From positions 1-64,000 of the forward strand of contig NZ_VNHX01000026.1 of the NCBI RefSeq assembly GCF_008124885.1: 64,000 nucleotides of DNA, read 5' to 3'. Position numbers and translations under genes: made by a program. Every line of letters begins with the position of its first letter. Positions within the stretch are counted from its first letter, which is position 1. The notes under the pieces were generated by a model, which saw only the letters and a list, made by a program, of their open reading frames with translations, made no database searches and had not been told where the DNA came from. Positions 16,040 to 24,763 of this stretch are shown here, piece by piece. Origin of the DNA: Sphingobacterium allocomposti. Its GTDB lineage: Bacteria; Bacteroidota; Bacteroidia; Sphingobacteriales; Sphingobacteriaceae.

Positions 16040-17965
16040 TCAATCAGTTGCCGTTTGGATCTCTTTGTCAAGCTGTTCGTAGATGGAATTCTGGCTTTTA
16101 AATTCGGGGACGATTGCCTTCATCTGCCGGACCACGTCCATGCTGCTGTTTGATTTCGTCTGGTCAAACAAACGGACAATCTGTTCGCTCACGAGCTCGT
16201 AATTGTTTTCGCGTACCTGGGCGATCAGAATCTTTTGATGGTGGGTCGGGAGCGTATTTTCCAGGTCGTTTAAAAGTTCTTCGTAGAGTTTTTCCCCCGG
16301 ACGTAAGCCCGTAAACTTGATGTCGATGTCCTTGTAAGGCACGAGACCGGATAGTTTGATCATCTTTTCGGCGAGGTCAACAATTTTTACTGATTTTCCC
16401 ATGTCGAAAACGAATATCTCGCCACCCTTTCCCATGCACCCTGCCTCGATCACGAGTTGACAGGCTTCGGGAATGGTCATAAAATAGCGGGTGATATCGG
16501 GATGGGTAACGGTTAATGGGCCTCCTTTTTCTATCTGTTCGCGGAAGCGTGGAATAACCGACCCGTTAGATCCCAGCACGTTGCCGAAGCGGGTTGTTAT
16601 AAAACGCGTAGCGGCCTCGTTGCGTGCGATAAGATGATTGTTGAGGGACTGCACGTACATTTCTGCAATCCGTTTGGTGGCGCCCATTACGTTCGTCGGG
16701 TTGACGGCCTTATCCGTCGATACGAAGACGAATTTCAGCACGTCAAACTCAACCGCGAGGTTGGCGAGTGTATATGTGCCCAGCACGTTTGTACGTACGC
16801 CTTCAATGGGATGATTTTCCATCATCGGGACGTGCTTGTAAGCCGCGGCATGATATACATATTGTGGTTTGAAGGTCTCGAACAAGGTCCGCATCCTTTC
16901 TTCATTCTTTACGTCTGCGATGAAGGACTGGTAAGCTTGGTTCTTGAACCGCTCCTGAAGGTCGAGGTGCAGGTTGTGCAACGGAGACTCCGCCTGATCG
17001 CAGAGAATAATGAGCTGGGGATTAAAATGCCCTAGCTGTTTAGCTATTTCGCTGCCGATCGATCCCGCCGCTCCGGTAACGAGGATGCGTTTCCCCGCCA
17101 GCTGATCCGATATGTTATCATGCGATAGTTTTATGGGCGCCCGTTCCAATAGATCTTCGATTTTTACCTTCTTGATCTGACTTGGTGAGACCGTTCCATT
17201 GATAATTTCGCTGACTGGGGGCAACGTCAGGACGTTAACCTTTCTTTCCAGACAGATGTCGATCACCGTATCTTTCTTCTCTATACTGACGTTATGCGAC
17301 GCAAAGATAAGTTCGTCAATAGCCAGCTTATCTATTAAGCGTTCGAGGTCTTTCGAATCGTATATTTTAACGCCGTCGATATATTTGCCGATTTTTGTGT
17401 CGTTGTCGTCCAGGTAAGCTACAATAAATTTATTCGATTTGAGGTCGTGATCGAAAGTACGTTTAACAGCGATACCGAGGTCGCCGGCACCGTAAACGGC
17501 GATGTTCTTCTTTTCCGTGGTTTTTGTCTTGCTGTATTGAAAGAAAATTTTGATCAAGGTGCGGTACGTGGTTAGTCCGGTGAACGCGAATAAGCTGTAG
17601 ATGATAATCACGTTAGTGGGGATCAGCGTCGGTATTCGCAGCGCTATCAGGATAAGCTTTATTGCGAAAAGGATGATAACGTTGAATAGCAATGTCGAAA
17701 GTATGCGGATGGAGTCTACGGCACTCGTGTAGCGCACGATACCTGAATAGAGCTTAAAAACCAGAAAAGAAAAAGAAGTGACCCCAAGACAATAGATAAT
17801 CTCCAGCGCAAACTGCGGCCGCGCGAAGGCGTTTAAGTTAAAGGAATAAAATACCGCGTAAGCACAAATAAAGGCTATGGCTGCGATGGCTAGGTCAAAG
17901 ATAAAAATAGTCCATCTGGGAACTATACCCATTTGGTTAAAAAACGGAAATTTCTGCATCAACAC
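16040..17965 (-). CDS. Nucleoside-diphosphate-sugar epimerase/dehydratase, CapD/FlaA1 family
   Basis: The 641-residue protein has about four N-terminal membrane helices (residues 15-135), a first Rossmann domain (NIAVYGAGDLGIAVKRTF) and a second SDR dehydratase domain starting at KRILVTGAAGSIGSEIAKQL, with STDKAVNPTNVMGATKRIAEMY and TTRFGNVLGSNGSVIPRF, all typical of membrane UDP-GlcNAc 4,6-dehydratases (WbpM/PglF/CapD). Such enzymes begin synthesis of deoxyamino sugars for capsule, O-antigen or protein glycans. The active site of this class has a Thr-Asp-Lys (STDK) in place of SYK. It stands alone, divergent from the alanine-dehydrogenase-like gene. Confidence 0.94.
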   Translation of the reverse strand: MLMQKFPFFNQMGIVPRWTIFIFDLAIAAIAFICAYAVFYSFNLNAFARPQFALEIIYCLGVTSFSFLVFKLYSGIVRYTSAVDSIRILSTLLFNVIILFAIKLILIALRIPTLIPTNVIIIYSLFAFTGLTTYRTLIKIFFQYSKTKTTEKKNIAVYGAGDLGIAVKRTFDHDLKSNKFIVAYLDDNDTKIGKYIDGVKIYDSKDLERLIDKLAIDELIFASHNVSIEKKDTVIDICLERKVNVLTLPPVSEIINGTVSPSQIKKVKIEDLLERAPIKLSHDNISDQLAGKRILVTGAAGSIGSEIAKQLGHFNPQLIILCDQAESPLHNLHLDLQERFKNQAYQSFIADVKNEERMRTLFETFKPQYVYHAAAYKHVPMMENHPIEGVRTNVLGTYTLANLAVEFDVLKFVFVSTDKAVNPTNVMGATKRIAEMYVQSLNNHLIARNEAATRFITTRFGNVLGSNGSVIPRFREQIEKGGPLTVTHPDITRYFMTIPEACQLVIEAGCMGKGGEIFVFDMGKSVKIVDLAEKMIKLSGLVPYKDIDIKFTGLRPGEKLYEELLNDLENTLPTHHQKILIAQVRENNYELVSEQIVRLFDQTKSNSSMDVVRQMKAIVPEFKSQNSIYEQLDKEIQTATD

Positions 17966-18235
17966 TATTTTACACTACAAGTCTGTTTAAAAGTTATTCA
18001 ATTATTTTTTATGTCTCTTTTGGCTTGGACCCTGCTAAATTGGTCTCCAGACTGCTTCCGGACTTCGTAAGAAACGGCCTTGTCCCGCTCAAAACATTCT
18101 ATAAAAGTTCTTCCAATACAATCTAAACAGACTCTAAATTTATGTAAAAAAAATGGATTTGTTCATCATAGTCCAGAAATATCAATAATAATCTTTAAAT
18201 TCACTAGTTTAAAAAATGAATGTGATCGATGCAGC

Positions 18236-19447
18236 ATGAATGACATATCAAAAATTGCACAGACGGCTGTCTACCAGCCTCAGGAATCCTTGGCCAGCGT
18301 AGGAAAGGGCCGGCATGCGCTGAGGATAGGCGTTCCTAAAGAGATCTCTTTTCAGGAGAAAAGGATCCCTTTGACTCCTCTTTCTGTCGCGCTATTGGTG
18401 GAGTATGGGCACGATGTGGTTATAGAATCCGGAGCTGGCGAAGCGTCGAACTTTTTGGATAGGCATTACAGTGAACAAGGAGCGCGGATCAGCAGTGATA
18501 AGCAGGAGATCTTTCAGTGTGATATTGTCATAAAGATAGCAAGCCCGACCTTAGAGGAGGTGGGAATGATGAGACAAAAGCAGGTGCTTCTATCTTCACA
18601 CCAACCTTCTCTCATGAATTTGAAGGTGTTGCAGGCGCTTATGCGAAAGCAGATTACAGCGCTGTCGTATGAATACCTGAAAGACGAAGGGGGGCATTTA
18701 ACGGTCGTCCGTGCAATGAGTGAAATTGTGGGCGCCACGTCGGTGCTAATCGCGGCAGAATACTTAAGTAATGTTTTCGATGGAAAAGGACTGATGTTGG
18801 GGGGAGTGACGGGCGTTCCACCGACCGAGATGGTAATTATCGGCGCGGGAACGGTTGGCGAATATGCTGCCCGTACGGCGATCGCATTAGGCGCTCAGGT
18901 GAAGGTATTCGATAGCTCGGTTTATCGTTTGCGACGGCTACAGAATAATGTGGGAAGCCGGGTGTTCACTTCCGTGATGCAGCCGATCGTTTTAAACAAG
19001 GCTGTTCGATCTTCAGATGTCGTCATCGGTGCCGTCAGGGCGACAAACGGACGCTCGCCGTGTATAATTTCGGAAGAAACAGTCTCCAGAATGAAGCCCA
19101 ACTCCGTGCTGATCGATGTGAGTATTGACCAAGGGGGGTGCTTCGAAACGTCGGAAGTCACCACGCACGATAAGCCCGTATTTCGTAAATACGACGTCAT
19201 TCATTATTGTGTGCCTAACATTGCATCGCGTGTGGCGCGTACGGCCACCTACGCACTGACTAACATATTAACGCCGTTATTGGTACAGATAGGCGAGTGC
19301 GGAGGTATGAACAACATGATTTGGGCCGACAAGTGTATCAGAAGCGCAATCTACCTGTACCAAGGTATGTTGACCAATAAAGATATCGCGGAGAAGTTTA
19401 ATTTGCCGTCGAAAGACCTTGACCTTATAATTGTCGCAAATCAGTAG
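18236..19447 (+). CDS. ald: Alanine dehydrogenase-like protein (AlaDH/PNT family)
   Basis: The 403-residue protein from MNDISKIAQ has the AlaDH/PNT N-terminal domain (RIGVPKEISFQEKRIPLTP) and the NAD-binding domain with VIIGAGTVGEYAARTAIALG near the middle, then VIGAVRATNGRSPCIISEE and SVLIDVSIDQGGCFETS. These enzymes interconvert L-alanine and pyruvate with NAD. The frame is open back to 18080, but the extension (with many Lys, Ser and Phe) is not family-like, so 18236 is the better start. It is followed after 2 bases by an esterase gene, so the three + strand genes to 20798 form an operon. Confidence 0.85.
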   Translation: MNDISKIAQTAVYQPQESLASVGKGRHALRIGVPKEISFQEKRIPLTPLSVALLVEYGHDVVIESGAGEASNFLDRHYSEQGARISSDKQEIFQCDIVIKIASPTLEEVGMMRQKQVLLSSHQPSLMNLKVLQALMRKQITALSYEYLKDEGGHLTVVRAMSEIVGATSVLIAAEYLSNVFDGKGLMLGGVTGVPPTEMVIIGAGTVGEYAARTAIALGAQVKVFDSSVYRLRRLQNNVGSRVFTSVMQPIVLNKAVRSSDVVIGAVRATNGRSPCIISEETVSRMKPNSVLIDVSIDQGGCFETSEVTTHDKPVFRKYDVIHYCVPNIASRVARTATYALTNILTPLLVQIGECGGMNNMIWADKCIRSAIYLYQGMLTNKDIAEKFNLPSKDLDLIIVANQ

Positions 19448-19449
19448 TC

Positions 19450-20295
19450 ATGAAAATTGTTTACCTTATATTATCGTCTGTTTTGTTTTTAAACTACTAC
19501 ACGCTGGCTCAGGAGAAAGTGGCGTTATACGCGGAAATTCCCAACCTGAATAAGCCTATGGATGCATTGGGAGAGGAGGATATCCCTGTGTTGTATAAAT
19601 ATGAGATCCCGGGCGCGGAGCGGGCTGTATTGGTCATTCCCGGCGGGGGATATGCACATGTCGCCATCGGGCATGAGGGCCACGAGGTAGCGAAGGAGTT
19701 TAATAGACAAGGCTATAGTGCTTTTGTTTTGTATTACCGTCTGCCTAAAGACGAAACGATGAAGCAGCGGAAGTTTGGGCCTTTGCAGGATGCCCAACGG
19801 GGTATGCAATATATACGGGAGCAGTACACCTTTCAGAAGGTCGGCGTTATCGGGTTCTCCGCCGGAGGGCACTTGGCTGCTTCGCTGTCCAACCATTACG
19901 ATGATGTGAAAATTGATAATCCGAAAAAAACGGACTTAAGGCCGGACTTTTCTGTGTTGATATATCCCGTCATATCGATGGACGATGAAATAACGCATCG
20001 TGGGTCGAAGACCAACCTCATTGGCGCACAAGCATCTGACGAAGACCTGAACTATTTTTCTCTGGAACAGCAGGTGTCAGCGAAGACCCCTGCAACGTTT
20101 ATTGTACACGCGGAAGACGACAAAGTGGTGCCCATTGCAAATGCTCAGCGGTATAAGGAAGCGTTAGACAGGCAGTCCCTTAAGAGTGAATTGTTTTTCT
20201 ATGAGGGGGGCGGGCACGGTTTTGGGCTGGTGAATAAGAAGGATCCCAGAAAGTGGTCCACACGTATGTTTGAATGGTTAACAGAAATACAATGA
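19450..20295 (+). CDS. Secreted alpha/beta hydrolase (acetyl-xylan-esterase-like)
   Basis: The 281-residue protein has a signal peptide ending near TLAQ and an alpha/beta-hydrolase fold: oxyanion segment AVLVIPGGGYAHVAIGHEG, nucleophile elbow GFSAGGHLAASL (Ser in GxSxG), acid Asp in VHAEDDKVVPIANA and catalytic His in GGGHGFGL. This set is typical of the BD-FAE/endoxylanase-B-like esterases that remove acyl groups from plant polysaccharides, but the substrate cannot be read from sequence. It begins 2 bases after the alanine-dehydrogenase-like gene and overlaps the next gene (ATGA), so translational coupling is likely. Confidence 0.9.
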   Translation: MKIVYLILSSVLFLNYYTLAQEKVALYAEIPNLNKPMDALGEEDIPVLYKYEIPGAERAVLVIPGGGYAHVAIGHEGHEVAKEFNRQGYSAFVLYYRLPKDETMKQRKFGPLQDAQRGMQYIREQYTFQKVGVIGFSAGGHLAASLSNHYDDVKIDNPKKTDLRPDFSVLIYPVISMDDEITHRGSKTNLIGAQASDEDLNYFSLEQQVSAKTPATFIVHAEDDKVVPIANAQRYKEALDRQSLKSELFFYEGGGHGFGLVNKKDPRKWSTRMFEWLTEIQ

Positions 20296-20798
20296 AGAGC
20301 ATTATAAGTGTATTAGCGTTGGTACTCAGCATGGGCCTTGCCGCTGCCCAGGAGTGGAAGCAGCCGCTTCATGCGACGGTCCCGGACTTCGTGGTCGAGA
20401 ATAAACAGGGGCAGAAGATCAATGCACAATCGCTACGGGGTAAGCTTGTATTGATCAATTTTTTTGCAACATGGTGTCCTCCTTGCCGGCAGGAGTTGCC
20501 CCGTTTACAGGAGGAAATTTGGCAAAAGTGGGGTGGAAGAGCGGACTTCACGGTGATGGTACTGGCGCGGGAGGAAGGATGGGACAAGCTTGACCCTTTT
20601 ATCCGGGACAAGGGATACACGTTTCCGATCTATCCGGATCTGAACCGTGGCGTCTTTAGCTTGTTTGCGGACTCCCAGATCCCGCGGAACGTTCTTGTAG
20701 ATAAAGATGGAAAAATTATATATCAGTCCATCGGCTATGAGCCAGAGGAATTTTCGTCGTTGGTTTCTCTTATCGCCTCCAAACTGGAAAAAGAATAG
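20292..20798 (+). CDS. TlpA-family thiol-disulfide oxidoreductase
   Basis: The 168-residue protein starts at the ATG overlapping the esterase stop (ATGA); the signal peptide MKSIISVLALVLSMGLAAAQ confirms that start. The body is a TlpA/ResA thioredoxin fold: KLVLINFFATWCPPCRQELPRL with the WCPPC redox motif, and IPRNVLVDKDGKIIYQSIGY containing the cis-Pro. Such proteins act outside the inner membrane, reducing disulfides of cytochrome c or other exported proteins. The client is not evident. It is the last gene of the three-gene operon. Confidence 0.93.
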   Translation: MKSIISVLALVLSMGLAAAQEWKQPLHATVPDFVVENKQGQKINAQSLRGKLVLINFFATWCPPCRQELPRLQEEIWQKWGGRADFTVMVLAREEGWDKLDPFIRDKGYTFPIYPDLNRGVFSLFADSQIPRNVLVDKDGKIIYQSIGYEPEEFSSLVSLIASKLEKE

Positions 20799-20877
20799 TA
20801 ACCTGCGTTGGATACGTATAGGTTAAGACCTCCACGAGATCTTTTTTAATCGTACACATATTCATACGTTCGGTCGG

Positions 20878-21924
20878 TTAATCAAACACGATATGGCGTC
20901 GAATACTTATGTTGACTTTGTCGCCTATGCGGAGGTTTTTTGATGGATGTTGGATGGCGTGTAAAGAAAGCTGACCGTCCGCTAGGACAAGCTCTTTGTA
21001 GAACCCACGGAAGCGAATGTCCGTAACGGAGAATGTTCCTTGGGGATGCTCCTCAAAGGCAATATCTTCTTGATGGATGGCGATGGGAGAGGAGACGTTG
21101 ATGCCTAATGACGATGCCTGGTCTACGGAAAGGATATTGCTTTTTGCAAGCAATTGCGCCGTATAACTGTGGGCAGGTTCATAATATAATTGCTGCGGAG
21201 GCCCCTGTTCGATAATCTTCGCCCCCTTCATGACAATGAGTTCGTCTGCCAGGGCAAGTACTTCGGTCGGGTCATGCGACACGAGAAGAATAGTAAGCCC
21301 TGTTTCGTCTACGATATGTCTTATATCTTGCTGTAATGCGTCCCTGAAGGCGGCGTCGACCTGATTGAAAGGTTCGTCCATCAGCAACACCTCAGGCTCG
21401 TTTATTAATGCGCGGGCGATTGCCACGCGTTGCTTTTCGCCTCCGCTCAGATCGGCGACACGTTGTTGGGCCAGGTGGTCAATTTTTAGCTTTTGTAACG
21501 TTTCCTGTGTTCGGGATGCTTTGCGTTCCAAGTTGGTGTTAGGCAATTGTGAAGCAATGTTGTCCCAGACTTTTGCGTAGAGGTTAAGGTCGTCAAAGCC
21601 CTGCGAAACGAGCTTCATGGCGTCGTGCCCTGGGATAAGCTTGTCCTTCCGGGTAGGAACTAGCCACCCGCGGTAACGTATCTCGCCGGATGACGGCTCG
21701 AGAAGCCCGTAGATGAGCTTCAGCAGTGTGCTCTTTCCACTTCCGGATTCGCCAATAATAGCAGTTATGTTTCTTTCTGCAATGCCGAACGCTACATGAT
21801 CTACAGCGGTAACCTGTTCTTTTGCTTCAAAGACGTGCGATACATTTTCTCCATAAATGAGCGGGATTCCGAGTTTCTGTTGATCCGTCGGCAGATATTG
21901 ACATGAAGAAGTTTGTTTTGCCAT
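20878..21924 (-). CDS. ABC transporter ATP-binding protein with TOBE-like C-terminus
   Basis: The 348-residue ATPase (start MAKQTSS; the frame runs further to 21951) has Walker A GESGSGKSTL, a Q-loop VSQGF, signature LSGGEKQRVAIARAL, Walker B VLLMDEP and the switch His in LLVSHDPTEV. The layout followed by about 100 residues of beta-strands (SPIAIHQEDIAF, DKVNISIRRHIVF) matches the PotA/FbpC/ModC importer type with a TOBE ligand-sensing domain. No permease or binding protein is adjacent, so the transported ligand is unknown and the partner genes must lie elsewhere. Confidence 0.9.
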   Translation of the reverse strand: MAKQTSSCQYLPTDQQKLGIPLIYGENVSHVFEAKEQVTAVDHVAFGIAERNITAIIGESGSGKSTLLKLIYGLLEPSSGEIRYRGWLVPTRKDKLIPGHDAMKLVSQGFDDLNLYAKVWDNIASQLPNTNLERKASRTQETLQKLKIDHLAQQRVADLSGGEKQRVAIARALINEPEVLLMDEPFNQVDAAFRDALQQDIRHIVDETGLTILLVSHDPTEVLALADELIVMKGAKIIEQGPPQQLYYEPAHSYTAQLLAKSNILSVDQASSLGINVSSPIAIHQEDIAFEEHPQGTFSVTDIRFRGFYKELVLADGQLSLHAIQHPSKNLRIGDKVNISIRRHIVFD

Positions 21925-22162
21925 AAAATAAAAGTGCCGTACACTATGCACGGCACAAAAGTACGCATTTATATTTTAACCGATGCTACTATCGGACATG
22001 TCCACAGTGATAGCGAGGGCGCCATGCGTTATCAAGAGTAGGTGCCGTGTAGAAGGCCCTGTCTGTCCGGTATCCCTGGAAATCCAGGTTATTCCTGCCC
22101 TGTGTTTTCCTCCTCAACGGCTTTGTTCCAAACGGACATTTACAATGTGTACCGGCGATTAC

Positions 22163-22957
22163 CTAGAATCCCAAGGTGAGGCCGAATGTGAAATTATTTA
22201 CGTTCGCTGCCGTGGGTGTGTTCTCAAACATGTCGTTCAGGTAGTATTTTGTAAAAACGCCCATCGCGCCGAAGCCCACTCTTGCGAAGAGCCCATATTG
22301 GAAGCTTGCGAGATGATAGTTGTCTCTATATTTTTGCTTGCCCAGCTCCTCGCTTTTTAAGCGTTGTGTTCCCTTTAGAAGGATTCCGGTCATGGCGCCG
22401 AAGGCTATTTTAGCGCGCTCCCCATGTTTATTTTTTCTGGTTCTGAATTCGAAGCTAAGAGGAACACGCAGATAGGTGGAAGTCAGGATATTCTTTTTAT
22501 AGTTGATATCCGATTCGCTGTAGCTCAAGGTAGGCCCATCCTGGTCAAAGATAATATCGTTTTTCAGCCGCAGATAGTTCCACTCGAATCCGGTAGACAG
22601 ATACATTTTGAACTGGTCGTTAAAACGTAGTCCAATCTGTGCGATATCGAAACCGAAGTTGGACGCCTTTTTGTAATCTAGATATTGGTTATCGGGAGAG
22701 AGATTAAAGCTGCCGTCGTCGATAAGTCTTGAAAAACCCCAGTCAATGCGGGTAAACGTTAGTCCGCCGAAGACACGGGGATACCTGATTTCCTCCCCTC
22801 GGTCATCGTAGTCTTTCTTTCCGAGTGTCGGTGAGAAATCCATTTTGCTGTCTTCTGTTGTGTCTGCTGGGGTGTGTTGAGCGTGGGCTGTATTCGCTGA
22901 AATTAAACACAGTGCTACTATCGGCCAAAGGTAGCCGCCAATTCTTTTTTTCATCAT
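22163..22957 (-). CDS. Outer-membrane beta-barrel protein (PorT-like fold)
   Basis: The 264-residue protein has a signal peptide ending near AHAQ and alternating beta-strand patterns throughout (FGGLTFTRIDWGFSRL, FGFDIAQIGLRFNDQFKMYL, LRVPLSFEFRTRKNKHG), ending in the outer-membrane-type terminal aromatic (FGLTLGF). That fits the outer_membrane_beta-barrel_2/PorT-like family. It is the last gene of a sigma factor / anti-sigma-like / barrel cassette, 2 bases after its neighbour, so it is probably in that regulon or a surface sensor. No more specific function is visible. Confidence 0.85.
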   Translation of the reverse strand: MMKKRIGGYLWPIVALCLISANTAHAQHTPADTTEDSKMDFSPTLGKKDYDDRGEEIRYPRVFGGLTFTRIDWGFSRLIDDGSFNLSPDNQYLDYKKASNFGFDIAQIGLRFNDQFKMYLSTGFEWNYLRLKNDIIFDQDGPTLSYSESDINYKKNILTSTYLRVPLSFEFRTRKNKHGERAKIAFGAMTGILLKGTQRLKSEELGKQKYRDNYHLASFQYGLFARVGFGAMGVFTKYYLNDMFENTPTAANVNNFTFGLTLGF

Positions 22958-22959
22958 GG

Positions 22960-23685
22960 TTATCTTCTTTTTCTTTTGTTTTTTACTAATGAGTGATATA
23001 TGTCGACCCGGAAGGATCCTTCTTCGTCTTTACTAAAATGTATTGTTTTACTGTCGTCCGGGTTCACTATCTCCGTCACCTTGTTCAGTAGCGTCGTTAC
23101 CAGTCCCCGTTCGGGTGGGCGGCTTCCTGCCAGCATCGCATCCTCCTCTTCTGGATTTTCGACAAGTGGCTGAATTGGACCAATTTCTACTACCCGATGA
23201 GTCGGCAGGCGGGCTGGCACGCTGTCTGCCTTGTCGCTGAGCGATAGGCTGGCTAAGGCCAACTCAGATAGGCGAAGAGGTTCACTGCCGGGCGATTTTC
23301 CGACCGGTGCGTTCCTCTTTTTTGGAGGTGGCGGAAGGGAGGGACGCTGCAGAACGGTGGTGGCCTGGGGCTGAGGCAGCTGCTCAGTCTGACTGTTTTC
23401 TGCCGGAGCGGTTATCGGCTGTGTGTCGTTGTGGGGGCGTTCGATATGTCCGACTCTGGCCGTCTGTATTTCGTGTTCCGGTTGCAATACACGGTAGCAC
23501 AGTAGGCCTGTCAGCATGCAGAGCGCAATGGCGGCAGCGCCGCGCCAGGAATACATCCGCTTTAGCGGTGTGTTACGCCTCTTGCCGAGCTGGGCGTCGA
23601 TGTTTTTCCAGATGCCGTCCGGCGGTGTCGCTTCCGCGTGCTCCAGCGAGTCCCGGAATAATTTGTCGAGTTGCTTATCGTTCAT
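22960..23685 (-). CDS. Membrane anti-sigma-factor-like protein
   Basis: The 241-residue protein starts at the ATG overlapping the sigma-factor stop (ATGA). An N-terminal cytoplasmic segment (MNDKQLDKLFRDSLEHAEAT, PPDGIWKNIDAQLGKRR) is followed by one transmembrane helix (about residues 48-65, AAAIALCMLTGLLCYRVL) and a Pro-rich periplasmic part. This is the layout of a single-pass anti-sigma factor, although I do not see a clear zinc-binding HxxxCxxC motif. Position directly after an ECF sigma gene supports the role. The overlap means the pair is translationally coupled. Confidence 0.75.
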   Translation of the reverse strand: MNDKQLDKLFRDSLEHAEATPPDGIWKNIDAQLGKRRNTPLKRMYSWRGAAAIALCMLTGLLCYRVLQPEHEIQTARVGHIERPHNDTQPITAPAENSQTEQLPQPQATTVLQRPSLPPPPKKRNAPVGKSPGSEPLRLSELALASLSLSDKADSVPARLPTHRVVEIGPIQPLVENPEEEDAMLAGSRPPERGLVTTLLNKVTEIVNPDDSKTIHFSKDEEGSFRVDIYHSLVKNKRKRR

Positions 23686-24227
23686 CGTTTTGCCTCCTCC
23701 ATGTTTAATAATTTTTCTTTCAACCACTGCCTGGCCCGCGACAGCTGCGATTTGGAGTTGCCCTCCGAAATGCACAGCATATCTGCAATCTCGCGGTGGC
23801 TATACCCTTCGATGGCGTACAGGTTAAAGATTGTCCGGTATCCCACGGGCAGGTTCTTGACCACTGCCAACAGATCTTGGTATTGCAGGTCGTCCTGAAT
23901 TGTATATTGAGCCGCTATATCCTCATGTTTCGGTTCGATAGGGGCAATAAAATTCACGCTGTTTCTCCGGTGTGTTTCGATCGCGGTGTTTACTATAATC
24001 CGGCGTATCCAGCCTTCGAGCGATCCTTGCCCGCGGTACAGCTCTCCTTTGCTAAAGACTTTTATAAACCCTGTCTGCAATATATCCTGCGCCTCCAGCT
24101 GATGCTGTGCGTAGCGCAGACATACGGCGAACATCTTCTTGGAAAACAGCTGATAAAGCTGAAACTGCGCCTTTCGGTCGCCGGTTAGGCACTTTTCCCA
24201 TAGGATATCCAAGCTATTCTTTTCCAA
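23682..24227 (-). CDS. RNA polymerase ECF-type sigma factor
   Basis: The 181-residue protein has sigma region 2 (AQFQLYQLFSKKMFAVCLRY, AQDILQTGFIKVF, GSLEGWIRRIIVNTAIETHRR) and region 4 (LPVGYRTIFNLYAIEGYSHREIADMLCISEGNSKSQLSRARQWL). Region 3 is absent, as in the extracytoplasmic-function class. It directs RNA polymerase to a small regulon, which probably includes its own operon. The next two genes encode an anti-sigma-like protein and an outer-membrane barrel, a typical envelope-sensing cassette. The stimulus is not evident from sequence. Confidence 0.94.
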   Translation of the reverse strand: MEKNSLDILWEKCLTGDRKAQFQLYQLFSKKMFAVCLRYAQHQLEAQDILQTGFIKVFSKGELYRGQGSLEGWIRRIIVNTAIETHRRNSVNFIAPIEPKHEDIAAQYTIQDDLQYQDLLAVVKNLPVGYRTIFNLYAIEGYSHREIADMLCISEGNSKSQLSRARQWLKEKLLNMEEAKR

Positions 24228-24289
24228 GGTTAATTAGTCTTTTATAAGGAAGACGAGAAGGCGAGAACAAAGGTTGCACGCGGTGGAAA

Positions 24290-24700
24290 TTATTTTACCA
24301 CGATGTGTCTACTTTCGGGAGACAGGACGTCGATGGTAATAGTCCGGGCGTCTGGGGGGAGGAGGTTGGGAATTCTCTCTGGCCATTCCACGAAGCAGTA
24401 TGCATTGGCATAAAAATACTCTTCATAGCCGAGGTCGTAAGCTTCGGCCTCGTCTTTTAACCGGTAAAAATCAAAATGGTATACGGGTCCGTGCGGCGAT
24501 AAATATTCATTGACAATAGCGAAGGTGGGGCTGGAAGTGGGCTCCGTTACCCCCAGGTGTTGGCAAAGTGCATTGACGAGGGTGGTTTTTCCAGCGCCCA
24601 TGGTTCCGTATAGTAAAAAGATGCGGTCCCGCGGACAGCCTGTCAGAATCTTTTCTGCAGCACTGTTTATCTCCTGTAGGCTGTTGATCGTGATTTCCAT
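24290..24700 (-). CDS. tsaE: tRNA threonylcarbamoyladenosine biosynthesis ATPase TsaE
   Basis: The 136-residue protein (from MEITINS) is a TsaE P-loop ATPase: FLLYGTMGAGKTTLVNALCQHLG (Walker A), TSSPTFAIVNEY, VYHFDFYRLKDEAEAYDLGYEEYF and CFVEWPERI. With TsaB, TsaD and TsaC it makes the essential t6A37 modification of tRNAs that read ANN codons. The frame runs further upstream to 24763, but the start at 24700 has the family N-terminus and a promoter 3 bases in front. The gene ends 62 bases before the sigma-factor gene and follows porX, a common Bacteroidota neighbour. Confidence 0.95.
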   Translation of the reverse strand: MEITINSLQEINSAAEKILTGCPRDRIFLLYGTMGAGKTTLVNALCQHLGVTEPTSSPTFAIVNEYLSPHGPVYHFDFYRLKDEAEAYDLGYEEYFYANAYCFVEWPERIPNLLPPDARTITIDVLSPESRHIVVK

Positions 24701-24703
24701 ATC

Positions 24704-24734
24704 CAAACTTATGCAATTTGTCTTTTTTTTGCAA
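24704..24734 (-). promoter_or_regulatory. tsaE promoter with almost no leader
   Basis: TTG (24734-24732) and TAAGTTTG (24711-24704) lie 20 bp apart on the minus strand. The -7 box ends 3 bases before the ATG at 24700, so the transcript should start at or very near the start codon. Confidence 0.55.
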
Positions 24735-24763
24735 CGAGTTGCGGCTCCGGACAGCGGTTCCAC

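Noticed and set aside
18080..18235. 52-codon extension of the alanine-dehydrogenase-like protein
   Set aside because: The residues do not match the family and lie in the divergent promoter region; the ATG at 18236 gives the family length.
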